Below are positions 1-6,648 of a DNA stretch of 12,353 nucleotides, piece after piece. The notes beneath the pieces were generated by a model. That model was not told the DNA's origin. It did not search any database and saw only the letters and a program-made list of their open reading frames with translations. The first letter of the stretch is position 1. Every line of letters starts with the position of its first letter. A program made the position numbers and the translations under genes. This DNA comes from JARRNO01 sp037384885 (GTDB taxonomy: Bacteria; Acidobacteriota; UBA4820; DSQY01), in assembly GCA_037384885.1 (NCBI GenBank), contig JARRNO010000038.1, positions 1-12,353 of the forward strand, written 5' to 3'.

Positions 1-84
1 GTCCGCGGTACGCGCGCGTTGCGCGCAGTAAATTGTGAATCGTTGACGCGGGTTTACCGCCGCGGGCAAAAATTCGAATAGGGT

Positions 85-134
85 GCCGCTGCGGGGCATC
101 GCGGCTGGAAGCCGCTCCCACGGGCCGCAGCGGC
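85..134. repeat. REP-like nested inverted repeat
   Basis: A central hairpin at 101-115 has a perfect 6-bp stem (GCGGCT, loop GGA, AGCCGC). On the minus strand it is preceded by GTGGGA, the head-plus-hairpin design typical of repetitive extragenic palindromes. It is flanked by 10-bp inverted arms, GCCGCTGCGG at 85-94 and CCGCAGCGGC at 125-134, so the whole block can fold as one long nested stem. A further near-palindrome, GGCCGC-A-GCGGCC, sits at 123-135. Only one copy is visible, so assignment to a REP family rests on the motif, not on repetition in this window. Confidence 0.5.
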
Positions 135-148
135 CGAAGGCGGTACGT

Positions 149-195
149 CCTAACTTCCTAACTTCCTAACTTCCTTGCTTCCTCGCTTCCTTACC
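149..195. repeat. 8-bp tandem repeat (CCTAACTT)
   Basis: Three perfect copies of CCTAACTT occupy 149-156, 157-164 and 165-172. They are followed in the same phase by CCTTGCTT (173-180), CCTCGCTT (181-188) and a partial copy CCTTACC (189-195). The copies keep CCT and the final CTT while the middle bases change. There are no spacers, so this is not a CRISPR array. Confidence 0.9.
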
Positions 196-254
196 ACTCC
201 AGCGGACCACCCCCAAAGGAAGTCCGCGCGCCAGCGCCCGGGCCCCGTCACGCC

Positions 255-905
255 TCAGCGCGGCAGGCCGTTCCCGCCCGGTCGCTCCCTTCGGATCAGC
301 AAACCGGTGGTCGAGACACGCACTTCGAACGTGGCCGGCTCGTTCGCCGGGACAAACGACGCCGAACCGTAACGCGCGTCCACCAGCGGACGGAGCGCGG
401 CATACTCCAGCCTCAGCTTGAAGAGATCCCACCCTCTGCTCGGAGAGAGCAGGTACACCGTTCTGGGCTTGTCCCGCTCATCCTGTATATCAATGTAGCG
501 CCCGCCGATGCGGTCCAGCTCGTAGGCCGTCTTCAGCCCGAGGACATTCCCGATGTATTTCCACTTCAGGATCTTCGCGTCCACGTAAAGCTGGTCCCCG
601 TCCAGGTCAAAGCGGGCCGTTTTCCCCCCCGGCAACCGGACTTCCGCTTCGAACCGCTGCGCTCCCGTGGGCCGGACGTGCACCAGGGCCGCGGTCTCCT
701 CGTGCGTCAAGGCCCGGTATCCCCTGGTAGAGACAACGATCAGACCGAGAAGCGCACCCGCCAGCAGAAAGACCAGCGTCAGAAGAAGAGCGAAAAGAGC
801 CCGCAGGTGCTTGCGGCGCCGCACAGAAAACACGCCGGCCGCCAGAGCGAGAAGCCCCAGAACACCGGCGGCCCAGGCCGTCACCGTCAGAATGAGTGTG
901 GGCAT
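255..905 (-). CDS. Two-helix membrane protein, function unknown
   Basis: A 216-residue protein with two hydrophobic helices near the N-terminus (about residues 3-27 and 35-59), separated by a basic loop (RRRKHLR), and a soluble C-terminal domain of about 150 residues. Conserved-looking blocks in that domain are the KWKYIGNVLGLK region (about 114-125), ELDRIGGRY and DARYGSASFVP. I recognise this as a small family often labelled 'cation/multidrug efflux pump' in databases, but two helices and no transporter motif do not support that label. The ATG at 905 has a good AAGGAG six bases upstream, which fixes the start. The gene lies 37 bp downstream of the VOC gene and is probably cotranscribed with it. 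The function is unknown. Confidence 0.8.
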   Translation of the reverse strand: MPTLILTVTAWAAGVLGLLALAAGVFSVRRRKHLRALFALLLTLVFLLAGALLGLIVVSTRGYRALTHEETAALVHVRPTGAQRFEAEVRLPGGKTARFDLDGDQLYVDAKILKWKYIGNVLGLKTAYELDRIGGRYIDIQDERDKPRTVYLLSPSRGWDLFKLRLEYAALRPLVDARYGSASFVPANEPATFEVRVSTTGLLIRRERPGGNGLPR

Positions 906-942
906 GACCGTCTCCTTCCCTCAGCGGTTGGCGGATCCCCGC

Positions 943-1377
943 TTAAGTTTGATCCCGTGCGCCTCCCAGCGCGTCCGATTCCGCAATCCCCCAGATGCCG
1001 GGGGGCGCCAGTTCGATGCTGTTGCCGGCGGGGTCGCGAAAATAGATGGAACTTTGGCCGGAGGGCCATTCCGCCTCCGTTTCTATTTCCACGCCCCGTT
1101 CGCGCAGACGCGATTTCCAAGCCGGAATCGAGTCCGCCGGGACACCGAGAGCAAGGTGTCCCGGACCGCGGGTTCCGTGAGGCGGAAGGTCCTGGCCCGG
1201 TGGAAGCGTCGCCGTGGGATCAAAGAGAAGCAGCATGCGCGAACCGCATCGGAAAAAGACATGCCGTCCTTCTTCCCGGGCGAAGAATTGCAACCCCAGA
1301 ACCTCTGCGTAAAACCGCTCTGCGGCCTCCAGGTCGTCCACATACAGACACGTTTCCAGAATTTCCGGCGCCTTCAT
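943..1377 (-). CDS. Glyoxalase/VOC family protein
   Basis: A 144-residue single-domain protein of the vicinal oxygen chelate superfamily (glyoxalase I, fosfomycin resistance proteins, extradiol dioxygenases), usually a metal-dependent enzyme acting on small molecules. It shows the two paired beta-alpha-beta-beta-beta modules: the first begins ETCLYVDDLEAAERFYAEVLGL, the second begins at GHLALGV and ends with the typical FRDPAGNSIEL. Candidate metal ligands are the His of GHLAL and the Glu of SIEL; the first strand has Glu-Thr-Cys near the usual first ligand position. The substrate cannot be deduced. The ATG at 1377 follows a G-rich stretch (GGGGGG) instead of a clean AGGAGG. The gene is 65 bp downstream of the DsrE-like gene. 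Confidence 0.88.
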   Translation of the reverse strand: MKAPEILETCLYVDDLEAAERFYAEVLGLQFFAREEGRHVFFRCGSRMLLLFDPTATLPPGQDLPPHGTRGPGHLALGVPADSIPAWKSRLRERGVEIETEAEWPSGQSSIYFRDPAGNSIELAPPGIWGIAESDALGGARDQT

Positions 1378-1442
1378 CCGTTTCCCCCCAAAATCGTTGG
1401 AATGGCTCCGCCCCCGGTCCTTGCCGCAGGGCCTGGTCTAGC

Positions 1443-1970
1443 TCACATCACCATTTTGACATATCCGTCCTGCTGGAGTTGAATGATGCGGAGATAGGCG
1501 TTGTTCGTCACCTTGACCCCTTCCAGCAAGTCGGCGTTGCTCAGTTTCTTGTGTCCCATCCATACGGCGCAGACGTCGATCTCCACACCCAGTTTACGCA
1601 GCCGGGCGATCATTTTCTTGTAGGGATTGCCGCCTTTCTTGCCGGTCAGCCCGTCGTAAGCCCGGTCTTTCAGCACCCAGGCGCCTGACCGGCCGTAAAA
1701 GACGCCTACGATGCGATAAGGAACCTTTTCTTTCTTGAAATGACGGGCCAGGCCGATCATGGACACGAGGCCCCTCGGTTTCCGGCGCATCATTTTCGCG
1801 TCCGCCATGTCGAAAACCAGGTCGGCCTTCTTCAGGCGAGCGTGGACGTCCACTTTGATGTGCTTTGGTTTTTTGACGGGTTCCGGCGCGGTCTGAGCCG
1901 CCGCGGAAACGGCCATGAGTACCAACACGGCGGCGGTGATAAGCTTGAATGCATCTTTCCGGGTTCGCAT
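1443..1970 (-). CDS. Exported DsrE-like protein
   Basis: A 175-residue protein with a Sec signal peptide (MRTRKDAF followed by a hydrophobic segment ending SAAAQ, about residues 1-26), then a DsrE/DsrF-like alpha-beta domain. Family hallmarks are the central VCAVWM segment with Cys134 and the C-terminal GVKVTNNAYLRIIQLQQDGY block. Cytoplasmic DsrEFH proteins relay sulfur through a conserved Cys; the many stand-alone exported members have no settled function. No dsr or sox genes are in view, so a sulfur role is not shown. The start at 1970 is chosen because GGAGG lies 8-9 bases upstream and the signal peptide starts there; an in-frame extension to 2051 has no such support. A terminator precedes the gene, so it probably has its own promoter. 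Confidence 0.85.
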   Translation of the reverse strand: MRTRKDAFKLITAAVLVLMAVSAAAQTAPEPVKKPKHIKVDVHARLKKADLVFDMADAKMMRRKPRGLVSMIGLARHFKKEKVPYRIVGVFYGRSGAWVLKDRAYDGLTGKKGGNPYKKMIARLRKLGVEIDVCAVWMGHKKLSNADLLEGVKVTNNAYLRIIQLQQDGYVKMVM

Positions 1971-1978
1971 TGTTTTCG

Positions 1979-1984
1979 CCTCCT
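1979..1984 (-). promoter_or_regulatory. Ribosome binding site of the DsrE-like gene
   Basis: AGGAGG on the minus strand, eight bases before the ATG at 1970. It decides this start over the longer in-frame opening at 2051. Confidence 0.75.
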
Positions 1985-2003
1985 GTCTCCGTATGGCGGC
2001 CAG

Positions 2004-2016
2004 GTCACAATGTGAC
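2004..2016. promoter_or_regulatory. Perfect palindrome, possible operator
   Basis: GTCACA-A-TGTGAC is a perfect 6-bp inverted repeat with a single central base. It starts 34 bp upstream of the DsrE-like start codon and lies downstream of the terminator of the peptidase gene, so it sits in the only plausible promoter region for the DsrE/VOC/membrane protein group. I could not find a convincing -35/-10 pair beside it. Operator function is inferred from symmetry and position only. Confidence 0.35.
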
Positions 2017-2042
2017 GCATCCCGGCCGTGGGGACAACCCCG

Positions 2043-2081
2043 GAAAAGCAAAGGGGAGGCGCGGCGGCAGCCGGCCTCCCC
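2043..2081 (-). terminator. Rho-independent terminator after third peptidase
   Basis: Read on the minus strand, an 8-bp GC-rich stem (GGGGAGGC at 2081-2074 with GCCTCCCC at 2060-2053) closes a 13-nt loop and is followed by TTTGCTTTTCC. It begins 25 bp after the peptidase stop codon at 2107. It probably ends the peptidase transcription unit and separates it from the DsrE-like gene. Confidence 0.75.
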
Positions 2082-2106
2082 AGTCTTGACGGACTTCCCG
2101 AAACGC

Positions 2107-3543
2107 TCAGTCGTAGGAGAAAGGGTCCCACGGAGGGAGCATGATGGGCTTCTGGTGTTGCAGCTCCAGCAGGTTCTTGGGCACGTACTTCTTGTTGATG
2201 ATCACTTCGTAGACGTGCTTGTTGAACCATCCCTGGGTGATGATGAACCAGCCGCTCTTTCCGGGCTTGGTGCCCCAGGAGTTTTCGACTTTCCACTTGT
2301 CCGGCTTGCCGTCGCGGATGTCGACGCCCGTGAAGACCATGGCATGGTTGGGGGCGCCTTCGTACGTTTCCAGCGTGTCTTTCTTGTTCATGTCGAAGTG
2401 CATGCCGAAGATCGCAGAATAGTCGAGAACGCCGTCGGCCCACAGGCCGTTCTTGATGTCGCCCGGCGCCGAGGCGTTGGAGGCGAACCACACCGCTTCG
2501 TCGGCCATGACGGACTTCCGGCACATTTCAGCCAGGTCCGCGGCACTCACGTTCACGGCGGCCACGTCGTGGGCGCCTTCCATCCCGCGGTACCACTCCC
2601 ACTCGAGCCGGGCGTGCTCAGGCTTGCCGGGGTAGTTCACGAAAGCGACGTAATTCTTGAGGTCCATGCCCACGAACTTGGCATAGAAGGACTTGGGAGT
2701 GTAGCTTTCGTAGGGCGTCACCTTGCCGTCCTTGGTCTCGTAGCGCCACTTGAAGGTCTGGGGCGGCTGCCCGAGGCAAAGGACGAGGATTTTGTAGACG
2801 CTCTTGAGCGTGTCCGTCTTGATCTGCTGGAGGTCGGCCATGGACGCACCCTTCTTCGAAGCGGCCCTCATTTTGAGGATCGCCTGGCGCAGGCGTGTGG
2901 CCAGGAGCATGTCCATCGTCCCAGTATGCGAGGCGCTGTAGGTATCGGGCATGAGGCTCTGGGGCACGACCCCGTACTTGTCGATGAGGGCCGTGACAAA
3001 GGTCCAGTCGCCGCCGTCACCAATGAGGTTCTGGAGGAGAAGCTGATTCCGGCGGCTGTCCAGAGGCTCCTTCCGGAGCGACATGGCCAGCTGCAGGGAC
3101 AGGTTGGCGTGCTCCATCCGGTCCCAGAACTGCTCATACGCCTGGGAAAGCGTAAAGCCTTTCATCTTGTGCGTCGCAATGACGCCGGGCCGCATGATGT
3201 TGAGCCCGGCGAAGAGCCAGCAGCGGCCCGAGCTTTTCTGATTGGTGATGGAGCCCGGGTTCTTGATGACGTGGGTGAACAGATCGTCGGTCTGGTTCAC
3301 CATCTCCCGGTTCACCGCCAGCGAGCGGATCTTGTGCTGGGCGAGCGCGTTCTGCATGGCCTTCATCTGGGGCGTCATCTTGAAAGTATCTTGGATATTC
3401 TTGATGAGCGCGGGGGTCAACTCAGCCTCTTTCGAGGCCGTACCGGCGGGCCCGGACGCCGTTCCCGCAAGGGCGGGCAGGGCGGTGAAGGCACCCAGCA
3501 GCGCGGGCACGAGGGCCATTGTGATGAGTTTTCTTGGTTTCAT
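2107..3543 (-). CDS. Exported C1B cysteine peptidase, paralogue 3 of 3
   Basis: A 478-residue papain-fold peptidase of the bleomycin hydrolase/aminopeptidase C group (C1B). Catalytic residues are in place: Gln102 and Cys108 in NQKSSGRCW, with the papain Gln-Cys spacing of six, His400 in PNHAM and Asn421 in VENSWG. About 290 residues separate Cys and His, as expected for C1B and unlike papain. Residues 1-26 form a Sec signal peptide ending ALA, whereas known PepC and bleomycin hydrolases are cytoplasmic. The C-terminus carries the family's PWDP motif but ends FSYD, shorter than in its two neighbours. The start at 3543 has AGGAGGT nine bases upstream; the frame stays open to 3612 without support. 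It is the most divergent of the three tandem copies and is flanked by terminator-like hairpins. The substrate is unknown. Confidence 0.9.
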   Translation of the reverse strand: MKPRKLITMALVPALLGAFTALPALAGTASGPAGTASKEAELTPALIKNIQDTFKMTPQMKAMQNALAQHKIRSLAVNREMVNQTDDLFTHVIKNPGSITNQKSSGRCWLFAGLNIMRPGVIATHKMKGFTLSQAYEQFWDRMEHANLSLQLAMSLRKEPLDSRRNQLLLQNLIGDGGDWTFVTALIDKYGVVPQSLMPDTYSASHTGTMDMLLATRLRQAILKMRAASKKGASMADLQQIKTDTLKSVYKILVLCLGQPPQTFKWRYETKDGKVTPYESYTPKSFYAKFVGMDLKNYVAFVNYPGKPEHARLEWEWYRGMEGAHDVAAVNVSAADLAEMCRKSVMADEAVWFASNASAPGDIKNGLWADGVLDYSAIFGMHFDMNKKDTLETYEGAPNHAMVFTGVDIRDGKPDKWKVENSWGTKPGKSGWFIITQGWFNKHVYEVIINKKYVPKNLLELQHQKPIMLPPWDPFSYD

Positions 3544-3552
3544 GGGCGTGTT

Positions 3553-3559
3553 ACCTCCT
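3553..3559 (-). promoter_or_regulatory. Strong ribosome binding site of peptidase paralogue 3
   Basis: AGGAGGT on the minus strand, nine bases upstream of the ATG at 3543. It fixes the start at the signal peptide and lies just after the terminator-like hairpin at 3574-3608. Confidence 0.75.
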
Positions 3560-3573
3560 CTTTTTGCCTGATC

Positions 3574-3608
3574 AAAAGTCCGGGGCGGGCTCCGCCGCCC
3601 CGGAACTT
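3574..3608 (-). terminator. Terminator-like hairpin between peptidases 2 and 3
   Basis: Read on the minus strand, a perfect 10-bp stem (TCCGGGGCGG at 3604-3595 with CCGCCCCGGA at 3588-3579) closes a 6-nt loop. Beyond a bulged T, AAG pairs with CTT, and TTTT follows. The stem is strong, but the T-tract is only four bases, so partial read-through is likely. It starts a few bases after the stop of paralogue 2 and would reduce expression of paralogue 3 relative to the first two. Confidence 0.65.
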
Positions 3609-3613
3609 GCATG

Positions 3614-5047
3614 TCACTGTCCGCTCGCCCAATCGGTGAAGGGATCCCAGGGAGGCAGGACGATGGGCTTCTTTTTCGCGGCGTTCAGAATAGGATCGGG
3701 TACGAAGCGCTTGTTGATAATCACCTCGTAAACGTGCTTGTTAAACCAGCGGCTTCCGATTGTGAACCAGCCCTTCCGGCCGGGCTTGGAGCCCCACGAG
3801 TTCTCCACTTTCCACTTGTCGGGCTCGCCGTTTTGGACGTCCACGCCGGTAAAGACCATGGCGTGGTTGGGCGTTCCGTTGTCGTAGGCGAGGGTGTCTT
3901 TCTTGTCCATGGAGAAGTCGATGCCGAACAGGTCACGGGTGTCCATAATCCCTTCCAGCCACAGGCCCTTTTTGTAATCGCCCTCGGCCGACGCGTTGGC
4001 GCCGAACCAGACCGGCTGGTTCGCCATGACCGACTTCAGGACCATGTCCCGCATTTCCTTCATGGTGATGTTCACGGCGTCCAGGTTCTGGTGGTCGGCC
4101 ATGTTGCGCTCCCAGGCCCATTCGAGGTGGCTGTGCATGGGCTTTCCGGGATAATTCACGAGCCGGATGTAGTTGTTCAGGTCGCTTCCGATGAATTTCT
4201 TGTAAAAGCTCTTCGGCGTGTAGGTCTCAAGGGGCGTCACCTTGCCGTCCTTGGTTTCGTACCGCCATTTGAACGTCTGCGGCGGCTGCCCAAGGCAGAG
4301 TACGAGGATCTTGTAGATGTCTTTGAGCGCCCCCATCTTCATGTCGCGCAGCTTGCTCACGGGCGCCCCTTTCGCGGCGGCCGTCCGCATCTCAAGTACG
4401 GCTTTCCGCAGGCGGGCGGACATGAGCGTGTTCATTTCCCGCGTGCTGGAGGCGGCCTTGTCGTTCGGCATGACGGACTGCGGCACGGCGCCGTATTTTT
4501 CGATCAGCGCCTGCACGTAATTCCAGTTGCCGCCGTCGCTGATGAGATTTTTGAGAAAGGTGTCCATCCGCCGGCTGTGAAGCGGCTCGTTGCGAAGGGC
4601 AATGGCCAGTTCCAGCGAGCGGTTGGCGTCCTCGAGCTTCTGGTAGAACTGCTCGTACGCCTGGGACAGGGTGAAGTCCTTCATGTTGTATTTGTTCATC
4701 ACCTCCGGCCGAAGCGTGTTCAAGCCGGCGAAAAGCCAGCACCGGCCAGATTCTTTCTGATTGGTAATGCTGCCGGGGTGCTTGATGACGTGGGTGAAGA
4801 GGTCGTCTGTTCTGTTTTCAAGCGCCTGGTTCACGGTCAGGGAACGGATGCTGTGGCCGGCCAGCGCGTTGCGGTCCGCCCGCATGGAAGGCGTCATGGC
4901 CGCGGACTGCTGAAGCGCTTTCAGCATGGCCGGAGTCAACGCCCCCGCCTTCGACGGGGCCTCGCCCGCCACGGGCTTGTATTGGGCCATGGCGGGAATC
5001 GCGGCCAGCGCCGCCAGGAGAACCAGGGATCTGCAAAGAGTTTTCAT
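3614..5047 (-). CDS. Exported C1B cysteine peptidase, paralogue 2 of 3
   Basis: A 477-residue member of the bleomycin hydrolase/PepC peptidase group (C1B). The catalytic set is complete: Gln97 and Cys103 in NQKESGRCW, His395 in PNHAM and Asn416 in VENSWG. The signal peptide is residues 1-22 (hydrophobic core LVLLAALAAIP, ending AMA before QYKPV), so the mature enzyme is predicted outside the cytoplasm. The C-terminus runs LPPWDPF then TDWASGQ; in bleomycin hydrolases the tail after PWDP reaches into the active site and sets exopeptidase specificity. The protein is very close to paralogue 1: residues 65-98, 116-139 and 141-166 are identical apart from synonymous DNA changes. The start at 5047 has GGAGGT six bases upstream. 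The frame is open to 5185, but that would run back into the preceding gene. The substrate is unknown. Confidence 0.9.
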   Translation of the reverse strand: MKTLCRSLVLLAALAAIPAMAQYKPVAGEAPSKAGALTPAMLKALQQSAAMTPSMRADRNALAGHSIRSLTVNQALENRTDDLFTHVIKHPGSITNQKESGRCWLFAGLNTLRPEVMNKYNMKDFTLSQAYEQFYQKLEDANRSLELAIALRNEPLHSRRMDTFLKNLISDGGNWNYVQALIEKYGAVPQSVMPNDKAASSTREMNTLMSARLRKAVLEMRTAAAKGAPVSKLRDMKMGALKDIYKILVLCLGQPPQTFKWRYETKDGKVTPLETYTPKSFYKKFIGSDLNNYIRLVNYPGKPMHSHLEWAWERNMADHQNLDAVNITMKEMRDMVLKSVMANQPVWFGANASAEGDYKKGLWLEGIMDTRDLFGIDFSMDKKDTLAYDNGTPNHAMVFTGVDVQNGEPDKWKVENSWGSKPGRKGWFTIGSRWFNKHVYEVIINKRFVPDPILNAAKKKPIVLPPWDPFTDWASGQ

Positions 5048-5112
5048 CGCGAAACCTCCAAGAAGTCGATGCGTTGCGGCGCGGCCGGAAAGGGTCCCGG
5101 GCCGCCGCGGAA

Positions 5113-5133
5113 CAGGCGCGGCTTGCGCGCCTG
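5113..5133 (-). other. Intercistronic stem-loop between peptidases 1 and 2
   Basis: A perfect 8-bp stem, CAGGCGCG and CGCGCCTG, around a 5-nt loop, starting 15 bases after the stop codon of paralogue 1. No T-run follows on the minus strand, so it is more likely an mRNA-stabilising or processing hairpin, or a rho-assisted attenuator, than an intrinsic terminator. Confidence 0.5.
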
Positions 5134-5148
5134 CACAGCTTTCCGCCG

Positions 5149-6582
5149 CTACTGGCCCTTCACCCAGTCCGTGAAAGGGTCCCACGGCGGAAGAACCACG
5201 GGCTTTTGCCCCGCCAGCTTGAGTAGACCTGCGGGCACAAAGCGTTTGTCGATAATCACTTCATAGACGTGCTTGTTGAACCATTCGCCCCCGATGATGA
5301 ACCAGCCCTTCTTCCCGGGTTTGGTCCCCCAGGAATTCTCCACCTTCCACTTGACGGGTTCGCCCTTCTGGACATCCACGCCGGTGAAGATCATGGCGTG
5401 GTTGGGCGTACCGTTGTCGTATTCGAGGGTGTCCTGCTTGTTCATAGAGAAGTCGATGCCGAACAGGTCTCGCGCATCCACGATCCCATCGAGCCACAAA
5501 CCCTTTTTGTAATCGCCCTCCGCCGAAGCGTTCGCGCCGAACCAGACCGGCTCATCGGCCAGCACCGACTTCAGGGTCATGGTCCTCATTTCTTTCAGGG
5601 TGATGTTGAGAGCATACATGTTCGGGCGGTCGGCCATGTTTCGTTCCCACGCCCACTCGAGGACCGCGTGCATGGGCTTTCCGGGATAATTCACGAAGCG
5701 GACGAAATCGTTCAGGTCTCCGCCGATGAAAGTTTTGTAGAAGGATTTCGGGGTATAGGTTTTCAAAGCGCTGACCTTGCCGTCCCTGGTTTCATAGCGC
5801 CATTGGAACGTCTCGGGAGGCTGTCCCAGGCACAAGACGAGGATCTTGTACACGTCTTTCAAGGTCCCCATTTTCATGGCCCGGAGCCTTTTCACGGATG
5901 CGCCTTTCCGGGCCTCGCTGCGGATCTGCAGCACGGCCTTCCGCAGGCGGGCCGAAAGCAGCTCGTTCATCTCGCCGGTGTGGGAAGCGGCAAGGTCGTT
6001 GGGCATGATGGACCGCGGGACCGCCCCGTACTTCTGGATCAGCGCCTGAACGTAATTCCAGTCGCCCCCGTCGCTGATGAGGTATTTCAGGAAGGTGTCC
6101 ATCCGCCGGCTGTGGAGGGGTTCGTTGCGCAGGGCGATGGCCAGCTCAAGGGAGCGGTTCGCCTCTTCCAGCTTCTGGTAGAACTGCTCGTAAGCCTGGG
6201 AAAGCGTGAAGTCCTTCATGTTGTATTTGTTCATGACCACGGGCCGGAGGAGGTTCAGCCCCGCGAAGAGCCAGCACCGGCCCGAGTCCTTCTGGTTCGT
6301 GATGGAGCCCGGGTGCTTGATGACATGGGTAAAAAGATCGTCTGTTCTGTTTTCAAGCGCCTGGTTGACAGTGAGGGACCGGATGCTGTGCGCGGCCAGG
6401 GCGTTCCGGTCCGCCCTCAGCTGAGGCGTCATTTTCACGCTGTTTTCGAGCTGGTTGAGCATATAGGGCGTCAAAGCCTTCTGGGGAGCGGGGGCCTCAC
6501 CGGAAACGGGCTTATACTGCGCCGCCGCGGGGACCGCTGCAAGCGCCGCCAGGAGGAACATGATCTTAAGGGGAAATCTCAT
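5149..6582 (-). CDS. Exported C1B cysteine peptidase, paralogue 1 of 3
   Basis: The first gene of the peptidase tandem in transcription order; 477 residues, bleomycin hydrolase/PepC type (C1B). Catalytic residues Gln97 and Cys103 (NQKDSGRCW), His395 (PNHAM) and Asn416 (VENSWG) are all present. A Sec signal peptide covers about residues 1-22 (FLLAALAAVPAAA before QYKPV). The C-terminus is LPPWDPF followed by TDWVKGQ, close to paralogue 2. The start is the ATG at 6582, placed nine bases after AAGGAG; the in-frame TTG at 6588 would leave only three bases of spacing. A candidate promoter lies at 6711-6740, so this gene probably heads the tandem. It likely cleaves peptides in the periplasm or outside the cell; specificity cannot be read from sequence. 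Confidence 0.9.
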   Translation of the reverse strand: MRFPLKIMFLLAALAAVPAAAQYKPVSGEAPAPQKALTPYMLNQLENSVKMTPQLRADRNALAAHSIRSLTVNQALENRTDDLFTHVIKHPGSITNQKDSGRCWLFAGLNLLRPVVMNKYNMKDFTLSQAYEQFYQKLEEANRSLELAIALRNEPLHSRRMDTFLKYLISDGGDWNYVQALIQKYGAVPRSIMPNDLAASHTGEMNELLSARLRKAVLQIRSEARKGASVKRLRAMKMGTLKDVYKILVLCLGQPPETFQWRYETRDGKVSALKTYTPKSFYKTFIGGDLNDFVRFVNYPGKPMHAVLEWAWERNMADRPNMYALNITLKEMRTMTLKSVLADEPVWFGANASAEGDYKKGLWLDGIVDARDLFGIDFSMNKQDTLEYDNGTPNHAMIFTGVDVQKGEPVKWKVENSWGTKPGKKGWFIIGGEWFNKHVYEVIIDKRFVPAGLLKLAGQKPVVLPPWDPFTDWVKGQ

Positions 6583-6591
6583 GGACAAAAT

Positions 6592-6597
6592 CTCCTT
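6592..6597 (-). promoter_or_regulatory. Ribosome binding site choosing ATG 6582 over TTG 6588
   Basis: AAGGAG on the minus strand, nine bases before the ATG at 6582 but only three before the in-frame TTG at 6588, so the ATG is the better start. Confidence 0.7.
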
Positions 6598-6648
6598 GGT
6601 GTTATACGGGACCCACCGGGCGGAAGTTTCCCGGCGCCGGTCCGTGCT

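Larger units (their letters stand above)
1..254. other. Non-coding end with REP-like and tandem repeats
   Basis: No gene is supported here. The stretch lies downstream of the stop codon of the membrane protein gene that ends at 255. It contains a GC hairpin at 12-26 (GCGCGC, loop GTT, GCGCGC), a nested inverted-repeat element at 85-134, an 8-bp tandem repeat at 149-195, and a weak long-loop hairpin at 202-227 (GCGGAC and GTCCGC separated by 14 nt). None of these hairpins has a T-run on the minus strand, so I do not call a classical terminator. Short open frames in this stretch show no recognisable protein. Confidence 0.6.

Noticed and set aside
149..195. CRISPR array
   Set aside because: The repeats are 8 bp and directly adjacent, with no spacers; no cas gene is present.
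255..905. Multidrug efflux pump
   Set aside because: The protein has only two helices and a soluble domain, with no transporter family motif. Any such label would be inherited annotation.
2004..2016. CRP/FNR-type binding site
   Set aside because: The CRP consensus is TGTGA-N6-TCACA. Here the half-sites are in the opposite order and separated by one base.
5048..5185. N-terminal extension of peptidase paralogue 2 to an earlier start
   Set aside because: The extension would overlap the preceding gene and its hairpin, has no ribosome binding site, and would bury the signal peptide. GGAGGT directly precedes the start at 5047.
2107..6582. One or more of the tandem peptidases being a pseudogene
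   Set aside because: All three frames are full length, keep the four catalytic residues and the signal peptide, and have good ribosome binding sites.
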